From positions 1 through 53,076 of the forward strand of contig JALHQB010000031.1 of assembly GCA_022842185.1 (NCBI GenBank): a DNA stretch of 53,076 nt. Reading direction: 5' to 3'. The position numbers and the translations under genes are program-made. This stretch comes from Acetobacteraceae bacterium. Lineage in GTDB: Bacteria > Pseudomonadota > Alphaproteobacteria > Acetobacterales > Acetobacteraceae. The notes under the pieces were generated by a model that ran no database searches, was not told the DNA's origin, and saw only the letters and a list, made by a program, of their open reading frames with translations. Below, one piece after another: positions 42,703 to 50,738 of this stretch (its first letter is position 1; each line of letters opens with the position of its first letter).

Positions 42703-43226
42703 TGGCTACTCATTCCTGGACGATGCGGCGATAATGGTCTGCGCGTCGCATCAAGGCCAGACCTGCCCGCAAGGATGGCTGACATGCGGCCTGCGCCTGC
42801 TTCCCGCGCCCCGAACGGGGAAATGTTGCGCCATCGACATACCCCAAGCCCCAGGGCGGTGCGAGGCGATCAGGGCCGGGGCCACAAAGCGCTGCGCCAC
42901 AAGCTGTTCCGCGCAACTTTGCAGATATCGCCTCGTTGGAACCGGTGGACGGGCAGGTCCTGCGTCCAGACGCTGTTTCCGTGAGGTTGCATGCTTCTCC
43001 GCCCCGATACGCAACCGATGGAATTCGAACGGCGCGCCACGGATGGCGCCCCGGTCCTGGCTGGCCGTTTCTCCGGGGCCGGCAGACGCGCCCCGCGCAG
43101 GCGGAACGGCGACGCGCCACCTTCATCGTCGATCATGCATCTGACTGAGGTTCCGGAACCGCCGTTGCGGTCCCGCCGATCGTTTCGTTGAGACACACGG
43201 CAGCAATTGCTGCGCTGGAGGAAACA
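42703..43226. other. 524-base region without a supportable gene
   Basis: Short frames occur here on both strands, but none has coding character that I trust. The best candidate is 42991-43191 on the plus strand (66 residues, starting MLLRPDTQPMEFERRATDG), with a weak GAGG before its ATG. A leftward frame ending near 42710 finishes LALMRRADHYRRIVQE, which looks more protein-like than its upstream part and could be a gene remnant. A 12-base palindrome GGTTCCGGAACC lies at 43149-43160, 67 bases before the next gene. Confidence 0.4.
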
Positions 43227-44141
43227 ATGTCCGACACATCACTGTCCCAAGGCTACGTCGCAGTGGATGAGGCGGAAGGCTCCGCGAAACTCAGGAGCCG
43301 GACGTCGCTGCGCAGCATCTTCGTGGGGACGCTGGTGGCGATCAGCGTCGGAATCATGCTCCATCTGCTCGGTGCTGCGGTGGGGCTTACCGCTGTGGAT
43401 GCGGTGGACCGGGATACGCCCTCGGCCTCCACCATCGCGCTCATGGCCGGTGGATGGAGTTTGCTGACCAGCATCCTGTCGATGGGCGTGGGCGGATATG
43501 TCGCGGCCCGGCTGTCGGGCAACACGGACCGGCTCGACAGCGCGCTGCAGGGTCTCGGCGTCTGGGCCTTCGCGGTGGCCATCTCCGCAGTCATCGCCGC
43601 CATGTTCGCCGCTGGTACAGCCCGGGTGGCGACCGATGCCGCGGGCTCCCTGCTCGGCGGCGCGATGCGTGGCGCCGGTGCGGCGGTGAGCGCCGTGGCA
43701 CCAGCCACCGATCCGGCCGCACTGGTGCAGCGCGTGCGGTCGACATTATCCGCCCCGACCGACGTAGCGGCGATGACCACCGAACAGCGCGCGGCCGAGA
43801 TGGCGACCATCATCGGTCGCCGCGTGGCGGATGGCGCCTTCGCGCCCGGCCAGCGGGAGCGCCTGGCGACCCTGACCGCGGCCGAGGCCGACATTCCGCA
43901 GGCGGAGGCTGAACAGCGGATCGAAAGCTATGAGCAGCAGGCCCGCGAGGCGGCCCAGGCGGCCGAACAGCGGGCCCGCGAGGCGGCCGATGCGGCGGCC
44001 ACCGCGGCGGCGATCTCCGCCTTCTGGATGTTCGCGACGCTTCTGATCGGCGCCGCGGCAGCAGTGGTGGGCGCGTTGCAGGGCGTCCGCGACATCCGGC
44101 TGGTTGGGCCGCGGACGGTCTCGGCAGCCCGGGCCTATTGA
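43227..44141 (+). CDS. Membrane protein with an Ala/Glu-rich coiled coil, beside ku
   Basis: The 304-residue product has two N-terminal membrane segments (around SIFVGTLVAISVGIMLHLLG and LLTSILSMGVGGYVAARL), a third around FAVAISAVIAAMFAAG, a long Ala- and Glu-rich helical stretch (about residues 225-265, EAEQRIESYEQQAREAAQAA) likely to form a coiled coil, and a final membrane segment (FWMFATLLIGAAAAVVGAL). The general plan resembles the uncharacterised PhnA-like/YrzE-like membrane proteins. GGAGGAAACA precedes ATG 43227. It lies 162 bases before the first ku gene on the same strand; the link to DNA repair or stress response is only positional. Confidence 0.8.
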   Translation: MSDTSLSQGYVAVDEAEGSAKLRSRTSLRSIFVGTLVAISVGIMLHLLGAAVGLTAVDAVDRDTPSASTIALMAGGWSLLTSILSMGVGGYVAARLSGNTDRLDSALQGLGVWAFAVAISAVIAAMFAAGTARVATDAAGSLLGGAMRGAGAAVSAVAPATDPAALVQRVRSTLSAPTDVAAMTTEQRAAEMATIIGRRVADGAFAPGQRERLATLTAAEADIPQAEAEQRIESYEQQAREAAQAAEQRAREAADAAATAAAISAFWMFATLLIGAAAAVVGALQGVRDIRLVGPRTVSAARAY

Positions 44142-44303
44142 TCGAACGGCCGGCGTGCCTGTCAGGGTCCGCCTGCCGCCAGGGCGTGATCGGTTTACCT
44201 TCTACACCGATCACGCTCTAGGCCTTTGTTTTATCGTGTGATTCAGACCTCCGGTGCGTTCGCACCAACGGCCATCACGCTCTAGACGACGAAGGAGAGT
44301 CCG
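44142..44303. promoter_or_regulatory. Upstream region of ku-1 with inverted repeats
   Basis: This gap contains a perfect 11-base inverted repeat, GCGTGATCGGT (44184-44194) and ACCGATCACGC (44206-44216). The motif ATCACGCTCTAG then recurs at 44274-44285. Between them CGCTCTAGGCCTTTGT (44214-44229), read on the other strand, matches the ACAAAGGCATAGAGCG part of the dispersed repeat family. It could be the terminator of the membrane-protein gene plus the ku promoter. Confidence 0.55.
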
Positions 44304-45092
44304 ATGGCGCCGCGCCCCTTCTGGAAGGGCTACCTCAAGCTCTCGCTGGTGTCCTGCCCCGTGGCCATGACCCCGGCGACGAGCGAAGGGGAGAAGGTCA
44401 GGTTCCACACGCTCAACCAGAAGACCGGCAACCGCATCCGCGCGCAGTATGTCGATGCGGTCACGCAGGCGCCCCTGGATGACGACGACGCGGCCAAGGG
44501 ATTCGCGCGGGGCGAGAACGACTACCTCATCCTGGAGGATGAGGAATTGGAGGCGGTGCAGCTCGAATCGACGAAGACGATCGATATCGACGTCTTCGTC
44601 CCGTCCGACGAGGTTGGCTGGATCTGGTACGACAAGCCGCATTACCTGGTGCCGGACGGCCGGGTCGGGGAAGAAGCCTTCGGCGTGATCCGCGACGCCA
44701 TGGCATCGACCGGCACGGTGGGGATCGCGCGGCTCGTGCTCTATCACCGCGAAAGGGCCGTGCTGATCAAGCCGCGGGACGCCGGGATGGTGGTCTGGAC
44801 GCTGCATTATGGCGATGAGGTCCGCGACCCGGATCTCTATTTCAAGCCGTCCGACAGCGACAGCCCAGCCGATGCCCGGAAGCTGGTCAAGCAACTGATC
44901 GAGCAGCGCACGAGCACATGGGACCCCGCCATGGTGCGGGACCCGGTGCAGGAGCGGCTTCTGGACATCATCGCCGCCAAGAAGAAGGGCCGGGCGAAAC
45001 GCGCCGCGCCGCGGGCCAAGGAAGACAAGCCCGGCAATGTCGTGAACATCATGGACGCCTTGCGCCGCAGCCTGGGCAAATCGCGCCAGTAG
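44304..45092 (+). CDS. ku: Bacterial Ku DNA-end-binding protein, copy 1
   Basis: Ku forms a homodimeric ring on DNA double-strand ends and recruits LigD for non-homologous end joining. The 262-residue product shows the bacterial Ku core: PRPFWKGYLKLSLVSCPVAM at the N-terminus, VRFHTLNQKTGNRI, KGFARGENDYLILEDEEL, DEVGWIWYDKPHYLVPD and GIARLVLYHRERAVLIKPRD. The C-terminal tail is short and moderately basic (AKKKGRAKRAAPRAKEDK) and ends with VVNIMDALRRSLGK, a segment also used for LigD contact in other Ku proteins. AAGGAGAG precedes the ATG. It converges on ligD; a second, distinct Ku gene lies upstream of ligD. Confidence 0.96.
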   Translation: MAPRPFWKGYLKLSLVSCPVAMTPATSEGEKVRFHTLNQKTGNRIRAQYVDAVTQAPLDDDDAAKGFARGENDYLILEDEELEAVQLESTKTIDIDVFVPSDEVGWIWYDKPHYLVPDGRVGEEAFGVIRDAMASTGTVGIARLVLYHRERAVLIKPRDAGMVVWTLHYGDEVRDPDLYFKPSDSDSPADARKLVKQLIEQRTSTWDPAMVRDPVQERLLDIIAAKKKGRAKRAAPRAKEDKPGNVVNIMDALRRSLGKSRQ

Positions 45093-45115
45093 CGGCGGTT
45101 GCGCCTGACGCGAAG

Positions 45116-45160
45116 ATGCTCGCTCAGACAAAGGCATAGAGCGGTTGGCGCCAGCATAGT
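45116..45160 (+). repeat. Dispersed intergenic repeat, copy B
   Basis: The core atgctcgctcagacaaagg (45116-45134) is identical to the one at 31840, followed by CATAGAGCGGTTGGCGCCAG. It begins 24 bases past the ku-1 stop and has the same orientation as that gene. It fills most of the 72-base gap between ku-1 and ligD. Confidence 0.85.
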
Positions 45161-45164
45161 CGTT

Positions 45165-47714
45165 CTAGCGCCGCGCCCCGCGCCGGCTCGCGGGCGGCAA
45201 CGCCGCCGCGGCGGCTCTGAATTCCGCCCACGGGTCGGCCGCGCGTGAGGCGAGCCGCTTGGGCACATTTTCCAGCGTGAAATAGGCCGGGCCGATATCG
45301 GGTGCGAGTTCCGACCAGTCGATGGGCGTCGATACCCCCGCCCCGGGCCGCGCACGGGTGGAATAGGGCGCCACCGCCGTCGCGCCGCGCTGGTTGCGCA
45401 GATAGTCGATCAGGATCTTGCCGCGCCGCTTCGCCTTGGCGATGGTCGAGACATACCGGTCCGGACTGTCCGCGGCCATCGCATCGGCCATGGCCTTGGT
45501 GAAGTCCTTCACGCGCGGCCAGTCGGCCTTGGGCACCAGCGGGGCGACGACGTGCAGCCCCTTGCCGCCGGAGGTCTTCAGGAAGGCGGCCAGGCCAGCC
45601 TGTTCGAAACGCTGCCGCACTTCGGCAGCCGCGTCGATGATGGCCTGCCACCCCACGCCTTCGCCGGGATCGAGATCCATGACGATCCGATCCGGTCGCT
45701 CCCAATCGGCGATGGTCGAACCCCAGGGATGGATTTCCAGCGCGGCGTTCTGCACGAGCCCGATGAGACCATCGATGTCGTCGATTCCCAACATGGGTTC
45801 GCCGCCGGAATCGGCGGGGTCAGGAAACTGCCGGATGCTGCTGTTGATGCCCTTCCAGGCGTGCTTCTGGAAAAAGGCCTCCCCGCCGATCCCGGTGGGG
45901 CAGCGCAGCAGCGCAAGCGGCCGCCCGACGATGTGCGGCGCGATGAATCGCCACACCTCGGCATAATAATCGGCGAGGCCCTCCTTGGTGATGCCTTCCT
46001 CGGGCCAGTAGATGCGATCGGGATGGGTGAGCTTCACGTTGCGCGGTGGCGGCTTCGAACGTACGACCTTGCCCTCATCCTCGCGCACGATCTCCTCGGC
46101 GGGCTTGTCTTCCCGGATGCCGCGGTAGGACGCATGGCGAAGATGGCCATCGCCCGTCCAGGCCCGGAACTCGACCTCGGCGACGGTGCTGGGCTGCACG
46201 AATCTCACGCGCCGTGCTTCCTCGCTGGTCAGCCGATCGGCGAAGGGGCTTTCCTCGACACGCAGCCGGTCAAGGCGGCGATAAAGATCCTCCGCGACGC
46301 GGGCAGTGAAGCCGGTGCCGACCCGTCCGACATGGCGAAGCGCGCCCTTGTCATGGACGCCAAGCACGAGAGACCCGATCGCCTGCCGGGTGGTGGTGGA
46401 CGGCACGAACCCTCCCACGACGAATTCCTGCCGCGACGAGCATTTCGATTTCGACCAGGCCTTGCCGCGCGCCGAACGGTAGGGCGATTGCCTGTCCTTC
46501 GAGATGATGCCTTCGAGGCTGAGGCGGCAGGCATGGCGCATCACCAGGTCGCCGGATTGCTCGAAATGCTCGCTGTATCGGATGCCTCCTCCGCTCTGGA
46601 CCGCCAGGACCTCACGCAGAGCGCACTTGCGCTCAATCAATGGAACGGCGCGAAGGTCCATGCCGTCGAGGAACAGCAGGTCGAACAGGTAGAGGACGAA
46701 CCGGTCGCTGCGGCCATCCGCGAGATCCGCCTGCAACAGCGAGAAATCCGAACTGCCGGATCCGTTCTCCACGACCAGCTCGCCATCCAGGATGGCGTTG
46801 GACAGCGGCAGGGCGCCGAGCTGATCGACCAGGCTTCGGCCAAACCGCTTGGTCCAATCGAGACCACTTCGGGTCAGCAGCTTCACCCGTCCCGTGACGA
46901 TGCGCGCCTGGAGCCTGTAGCCATCGAACTTGATCTCATGCACCCAGCGATCGCCGGATGGCGCCTGCCTGACGAGCGTCGCCAGCGCGGGCTCGATGAA
47001 TTGCGGAAGCTCGGCCGCGACGGCCTTCTTCAACATGGGCTTCTCACGCGCGGCGGCTGCCGGGGCATCCTGTGCCGCCGACTTGGGCTTCGCCCGTTTG
47101 GAACGCGACGGCTTCGCGATCTTGCCCGTCCTGGATGACCAGCCGGGGCTCTCCTCGGCGACATCGGCTATGTCCCGCCCTGTCACCACCGAAGCGGGTT
47201 CCTCGTCGAGAATGTCCGGCGCGTCGGGCGCACGGGCGACATCGTCGTCGCCCTTGATCAGGAGCCAGTTCTCGCGCTTTTCGCCCGGCTTGCCCTTCAT
47301 CCGGACCAGGTGCCAGCGGCCGCCGAGCTTCGCACCCTTCAGGTCGAATTCCAGGTGGCCCTTCGCATAACCCTTTTTCGCGTCGGTGACCGGTGCCCAT
47401 TCGCCGCGGTCCCAGACGATGACGGTGCCGCCGCCATACTCGCCCTTCGGAATCGTGCCCTCGAAGGCGCCGTATTCCAGGGGATGGTCCTCGACATGGA
47501 CGGCGAGGCGCTTTTCCCCCGCGATGAGGCTCGGACCCTTCGTCACCGCCCAGCTTTTCAGAACGCCATCCATCTCAAGCCGCAGGTCGTAATGCAGGCG
47601 TGTGGCATCGTGCTTCTGGATGACGAAGCTCTTGCCGGCCTTGCGCCGGGCGGTGCCGGCCGGCTCCCTGGTCTTCTGGAAATCCCGCTTCCGACGGTAC
47701 GCCTCAAGCGCCAT
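45165..47714 (-). CDS. ligD: Multidomain ATP-dependent DNA ligase D (NHEJ)
   Basis: LigD trims, fills and seals DNA ends held by Ku. The 849-residue product has all three modules: a 3'-phosphoesterase domain (about 1-175, with KHDATRLHYDLRLE and HPLEYGAFEGTIPKGEYGGG), an Ala/Lys-rich linker, the ligase domain (about 235-535, nucleotidyl Lys262 in HEIKFDGYRLQ, then LDGELVV and EGIISKD) and the primase/polymerase domain (about 555-840, metal pair Asp680/Asp682 in VMDLDPGEG). This PE-Lig-Pol order is the one of Pseudomonas LigD. Its start lies three bases after the stop of the second ku gene, so ku-2 and ligD form an operon. Confidence 0.97.
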   Translation of the reverse strand: MALEAYRRKRDFQKTREPAGTARRKAGKSFVIQKHDATRLHYDLRLEMDGVLKSWAVTKGPSLIAGEKRLAVHVEDHPLEYGAFEGTIPKGEYGGGTVIVWDRGEWAPVTDAKKGYAKGHLEFDLKGAKLGGRWHLVRMKGKPGEKRENWLLIKGDDDVARAPDAPDILDEEPASVVTGRDIADVAEESPGWSSRTGKIAKPSRSKRAKPKSAAQDAPAAAAREKPMLKKAVAAELPQFIEPALATLVRQAPSGDRWVHEIKFDGYRLQARIVTGRVKLLTRSGLDWTKRFGRSLVDQLGALPLSNAILDGELVVENGSGSSDFSLLQADLADGRSDRFVLYLFDLLFLDGMDLRAVPLIERKCALREVLAVQSGGGIRYSEHFEQSGDLVMRHACRLSLEGIISKDRQSPYRSARGKAWSKSKCSSRQEFVVGGFVPSTTTRQAIGSLVLGVHDKGALRHVGRVGTGFTARVAEDLYRRLDRLRVEESPFADRLTSEEARRVRFVQPSTVAEVEFRAWTGDGHLRHASYRGIREDKPAEEIVREDEGKVVRSKPPPRNVKLTHPDRIYWPEEGITKEGLADYYAEVWRFIAPHIVGRPLALLRCPTGIGGEAFFQKHAWKGINSSIRQFPDPADSGGEPMLGIDDIDGLIGLVQNAALEIHPWGSTIADWERPDRIVMDLDPGEGVGWQAIIDAAAEVRQRFEQAGLAAFLKTSGGKGLHVVAPLVPKADWPRVKDFTKAMADAMAADSPDRYVSTIAKAKRRGKILIDYLRNQRGATAVAPYSTRARPGAGVSTPIDWSELAPDIGPAYFTLENVPKRLASRAADPWAEFRAAAAALPPASRRGARR

Positions 47715-47717
47715 GGC

Positions 47718-48617
47718 TCAGCCCGCCTTGCGCCGTCGCGCCGATGGCGCGGACCCCTTCGCAGCCGGTTTGGCACGAGGCTTCGCGGGCGTGTCCTTCT
47801 TCGCCTTCACCCCGGTCTTGCGGGCCGGTCGAGGTGCCTTCTTCGGCCCCGTCGCGCCGGCGCTCTGGCGCAGCGCCTCCATCAGGTCGATGACCTCCGC
47901 GGTCCTGGGTTGTTGGATGCGCGGCAGTTCGCGCCCCTCCAGCTTCGCCTTCACGACCTCGCCCAGGGCGGCTTCGTAGCGGTCCTCGAAATCCTCCGGC
48001 TTGAAGCTGCCCGACTTGGTGCCGATGATGTGCTCGGCGAGTTCGAGCATCTCCGGCTTCGCACGGGCCTTGGGGATATCGGCGAAGACATCCCGCGCGG
48101 CGCGGACCTCGTAGTCGAAGTTGAGCGTCGTCGCGATCAGTCCGTCATCATAGGCTCTGACAAGAACCGAACGTGCGCGCCGGAACAGCACGGCATGGGC
48201 GATGGCGGCGACGCCCGCCTTCTTCATCCCCTCGCGCAGAAGGTCGAAGGTCTCCATCGATGCCTTGTCCGCGGCAGCCAGATAGTAGGGCCGGTCGAAA
48301 TAGACGTCATCGATGGAATGGCAGGGAATGAAGGCCTCGACGCGCAGCGTCTTGTCGTTATCCGGGACGGCGGCGGCGATCTCCTCGGGATCCACGACGA
48401 CATATTCATCGGGACCGACCTCGTATCCCTTGGTCTGGTCTTCCTTGGGGACGGGGTCGCCGGTGTCCTGGTCGACGAATATGCGCCGGACCGCGTGGCC
48501 GGTTTCGCGATTGACCGTATTGAAGGCGATGCGGTCGGAGGTCGAGATCGCCGTGTACAGCGCGACCGGACACACGACCTCGCCCACCTTCAGGTAGCCT
48601 TTCCACGTGGCGCGCAT
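47718..48617 (-). CDS. Bacterial Ku DNA-end-binding protein, copy 2 with long basic tail
   Basis: The 299-residue product is a second Ku: MRATWKGYLKVGEVVCPVALY, IAFNTVNRETGHAVRRIFVD, KGYEVGPDEYVVVDPEEI and DDVYFDRPYYLAAADK define the core. After the conserved VIDLMEALRQSAG segment it carries about 45 residues very rich in Lys, Arg, Ala and Pro, an extended tail that is absent from copy 1. Such tails are reported in other bacterial Ku proteins to bind DNA and affect loading. ATG 48617 starts the Ku fold directly; an upstream in-frame start is less likely. It is in an operon with ligD. Two clearly different Ku proteins suggests heterodimers or condition-specific use. Confidence 0.95.
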   Translation of the reverse strand: MRATWKGYLKVGEVVCPVALYTAISTSDRIAFNTVNRETGHAVRRIFVDQDTGDPVPKEDQTKGYEVGPDEYVVVDPEEIAAAVPDNDKTLRVEAFIPCHSIDDVYFDRPYYLAAADKASMETFDLLREGMKKAGVAAIAHAVLFRRARSVLVRAYDDGLIATTLNFDYEVRAARDVFADIPKARAKPEMLELAEHIIGTKSGSFKPEDFEDRYEAALGEVVKAKLEGRELPRIQQPRTAEVIDLMEALRQSAGATGPKKAPRPARKTGVKAKKDTPAKPRAKPAAKGSAPSARRRKAG

Positions 48618-48806
48618 CGCCGGCCGGTCCCTTCGCCGCACTGGGGCAGTCCAGCAACGCATGACGGGCGCCGGGGTTTGCCGCCATCGCAGCGGGTGTC
48701 GCCGATGCCGCCGCGGGGGAATTCATCGAAGGTTGCGCCGAACGTCCGGGGCGGAGGGCGGTTCTACAAGGCAGCGACCTTCCCACGAACCCAGGAGAGC
48801 CTGGCC

Positions 48807-49397
48807 ATGATGCGACGCCTCATGCTTGGAGCCCTTGCCGCCCCTGCCCTCGCCTTCCCCGCCCAGTCCCAGGGCCAGCCCCCCGTCGGCAGGACCGAGC
48901 GGTCGCCGCGGCAATCCGACGTCCCCCCATCGCAGGTTCCGCAACCGACCATGGGCGGCCGGTCCGCCGATCGGGCCGAGGTGCTGCAAGGCGATCGCAT
49001 GCTCTCCGCCATGGCCTTGGCCTTGGCGAGTGCCGAGGTGGGCGTCAGGTCGGCATCGAACGCCGCCGTGAAGCTCTTCGCGCAGTTGGAGGTGGATGAG
49101 CAGATGGCGGTCTCGCGTGCGCGGCAACTGGTGGGGCTGCCCGCCCCGTCAGGTGGGATGCTGACTTCCGAACAGGAGGCAAGCCTGGCGTCACTGCGCG
49201 CGCAGCAGGGCGGGGGCTTCGACCGCATGTTCGTCACCGCCCAGATCGAAGGTCACCAGGACTTGCTGCGCCTGAACCGTGCGACGGCCGATCGACCGGG
49301 CGGCCGGGAGGAAGCGATCCTGGCCATGGTCGCCGTCCCGGCCATCCGGTCGCATCTTGCCCTACTGTCGGGGCTGCAACGCGCGTTGCCGGGGTAA
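48807..49397 (+). CDS. Exported DUF4142-like protein
   Basis: The 196-residue product has a signal peptide (MMRRLMLGALAAPALAFPAQSQ) followed by a Pro/Gln/Arg-rich spacer and a helical DUF4142-type domain (about residues 60-185, with ALALASAEVGVRSASNAAVKLFAQLEVDEQ and FDRMFVTAQIEGHQDLLRLN), a ferritin-like four-helix bundle of unknown role in the periplasm. AGGAGAG precedes the tandem ATG-ATG at 48807 and 48810. It diverges from ku-2. DUF4142 genes are often near stress genes in alphaproteobacteria, which fits this island, but no function is assigned. Confidence 0.85.
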   Translation: MMRRLMLGALAAPALAFPAQSQGQPPVGRTERSPRQSDVPPSQVPQPTMGGRSADRAEVLQGDRMLSAMALALASAEVGVRSASNAAVKLFAQLEVDEQMAVSRARQLVGLPAPSGGMLTSEQEASLASLRAQQGGGFDRMFVTAQIEGHQDLLRLNRATADRPGGREEAILAMVAVPAIRSHLALLSGLQRALPG

Positions 49398-49450
49398 TCC
49401 CCGCCGCCGGTGACGCCGGTGATCGTGCTGCGGGGACGAAGACCTGTCCC

Positions 49451-49645
49451 TTACCCCTTCCGGAAGACGGCCTCCGCTGCCGCCCGGTGGTCCTGGCGCG
49501 CGCCGATCGCGATCTCCGCGCGGGCGATCTCGGCCTGGAGTTCGGCGATGTAGTCCTGCAGCTGCGTCACGTCCCAGCCGTCGAAGCGCGGCTTTTCCAG
49601 GACCTGCCGCCGCCGCGGCTCGGCATCGTCATCCAGTGCGGGCAT
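49451..49645 (-). CDS. DUF1192-family small protein
   Basis: The 64-residue product reads MPALDDDAEPRRRQVLEKPRFDGWDVTQLQDYIAELQAEIARAEIAI and continues to RKG. The RFDGWDVTQLQDYIAELQAEI core followed by a short coiled coil is the DUF1192 family found in alphaproteobacteria. It has no known function and is predicted to be cytosolic and helical. ATG 49645 follows AAAGGA; a longer in-frame reading to 49771 has no family support. It diverges from the DUF1013 gene, a pairing that I recall from other alphaproteobacteria. Confidence 0.85.
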   Translation of the reverse strand: MPALDDDAEPRRRQVLEKPRFDGWDVTQLQDYIAELQAEIARAEIAIGARQDHRAAAEAVFRKG

Positions 49646-49758
49646 GTTGCGTCCTTTCCCATCAAGGCTTTGACCCTGCCATCCTGCCTCATTATAGGGA
49701 GCGCGACATTGTCGCGGGGGTTCGCTCCTGCCCCTTTCGACCATCCCGAGGTCCGCCC

Positions 49759-50313
49759 ATGCCCCAGCCACTCATGCCGAAGGCCACCGCCGTGTGGCTG
49801 ATCGACAAGACGTCGCTCTCCTTCGACCAGATTGCCGATTTCGTGGGAATGCATCCTCTGGAGATCCAGGCGATCGCCGATGGTGAGGTGGCGCAAGGCA
49901 TTGTCGGCTTCGACCCCGTCGCTTCCGGCCAGCTGACGCGCGAGGAAATTGCCCGCTGCGAGGGCAAGCCCGAGGCACGGCTGCATCTGCTCGAGAGCAC
50001 GATCGTGCTGCCCAAGCAGCGCAGCAAGGGCGGCCGCTACACGCCGGTCTCCAAGCGCAACGACCGCCCGGACGGCATTGCCTTCCTGCTGCGCAACTAC
50101 CCGATGCTGCCCGATGCCGTGGTCGCCAAGCTGCTGGGGACCACCAAGGACACCATCGCCAAGGTGCGCGACAAGACCCATTGGAACAGCCCGAACATCA
50201 AGCCGCGTGACCCGGTGATCCTGGGCCTGTGCAGCCAGGGCGACCTGAATGCCGCGATCCAGGCCGCGGGCGGCAGCCTGTCACCGCCGCCGCAGGCCGA
50301 AGACGCGGCCTGA
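49759..50313 (+). CDS. DUF1013 protein, TrcR-type cell-cycle transcriptional regulator family
   Basis: The 184-residue product matches DUF1013: AVWLIDKTSLSFDQIADFVGMHPLEIQAIADGEVAQGI at the N-terminus, which looks like a helix-turn-helix, and YPMLPDAVVAKLLGTTKDTIAKVRDKTHWNSPNIKPRDPV, a second HTH-like segment. The family, named TrcR in Rickettsia-related work, is confined mainly to alphaproteobacteria and is annotated as a cell-cycle transcriptional regulator. No ligand or enzyme domain is seen. ATG 49759 is the start that aligns with the family; upstream in-frame codons are antisense to the DUF1192 leader. Confidence 0.9.
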   Translation: MPQPLMPKATAVWLIDKTSLSFDQIADFVGMHPLEIQAIADGEVAQGIVGFDPVASGQLTREEIARCEGKPEARLHLLESTIVLPKQRSKGGRYTPVSKRNDRPDGIAFLLRNYPMLPDAVVAKLLGTTKDTIAKVRDKTHWNSPNIKPRDPVILGLCSQGDLNAAIQAAGGSLSPPPQAEDAA

Positions 50314-50379
50314 AGGCCCCGCCCGCGGCGGGCAAGGAACGGCGGACCAACGATGGCCCGCCGCCCAGGTACACCCAAT

Positions 50380-50553
50380 TTAGTGCAGGCTGTTTCGCAG
50401 CCGTGTCATTTCCTCCTTGAGGCGGAGCTTCTCGCGTTTCAGCCGGACCAATTCCGTGTCATCGGGCTTGGGCCGGCGATCCTCATCGAGGATGCGGCGT
50501 TCAAGCGCGGCGTGGCGTTGTTCGAGAGAGGCAATCCGGGCGTCCATGGGCAT
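50380..50553 (-). CDS. DUF465 small protein, copy 1
   Basis: A 57-residue frame starts at ATG 50553 with GAGG upstream and reads MPMDARIASLEQRHAALERR, then ILDEDRRPKPDDTELVRLKR and EKLRLKEEMTRLRNSLH before TAA. The pattern of acidic-basic heptads and the LKREKLRLKEEM segment is that of the DUF465 (YdcH) family, short coiled-coil proteins of unknown role. It is convergent with the TrcR-like gene and diverges from a second DUF465 gene 185 bases away. Confidence 0.8.
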   Translation of the reverse strand: MPMDARIASLEQRHAALERRILDEDRRPKPDDTELVRLKREKLRLKEEMTRLRNSLH

Positions 50554-50738
50554 TCGGTCCGCATCCTCATTGCTGGAGCATGCCGCAGCCGGCTGGCAGC
50601 GGCAGCGGTCCGGGGTCGTTGCCGCCCCGGCCGGCCGGATGCACGAAGGTCCGGAATGGCCTGTCGCGCCCCGGCCAGATCATGTTAAGGGCGAGACTTC
50701 GGGAATGCACCTTCAACTTCGCTTCGAGGCCGCCGGCC
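50554..50738. promoter_or_regulatory. Shared upstream region of the divergent DUF465 genes
   Basis: This 185-base gap contains the start regions of both divergent genes. It is GC-rich up to about 50680 and then holds a slightly AT-richer stretch (GATCATGTTAAGGGCGAGAC) that may be the rightward promoter. No operator was recognised. Confidence 0.3.

Noticed and set aside
43155..43190. EcfG (general stress sigma factor) promoter before the coiled-coil membrane protein gene
   Set aside because: GGAAC and CGTT occur, but their spacing is about 21 bases rather than the 16-17 expected, so the match is not convincing.
47310..49397. A 695-codon plus-strand open frame
   Set aside because: It runs antisense to ligD and ku-2, whose domains are unmistakable; only its last 197 codons (DUF4142-like protein from 48807) are real.
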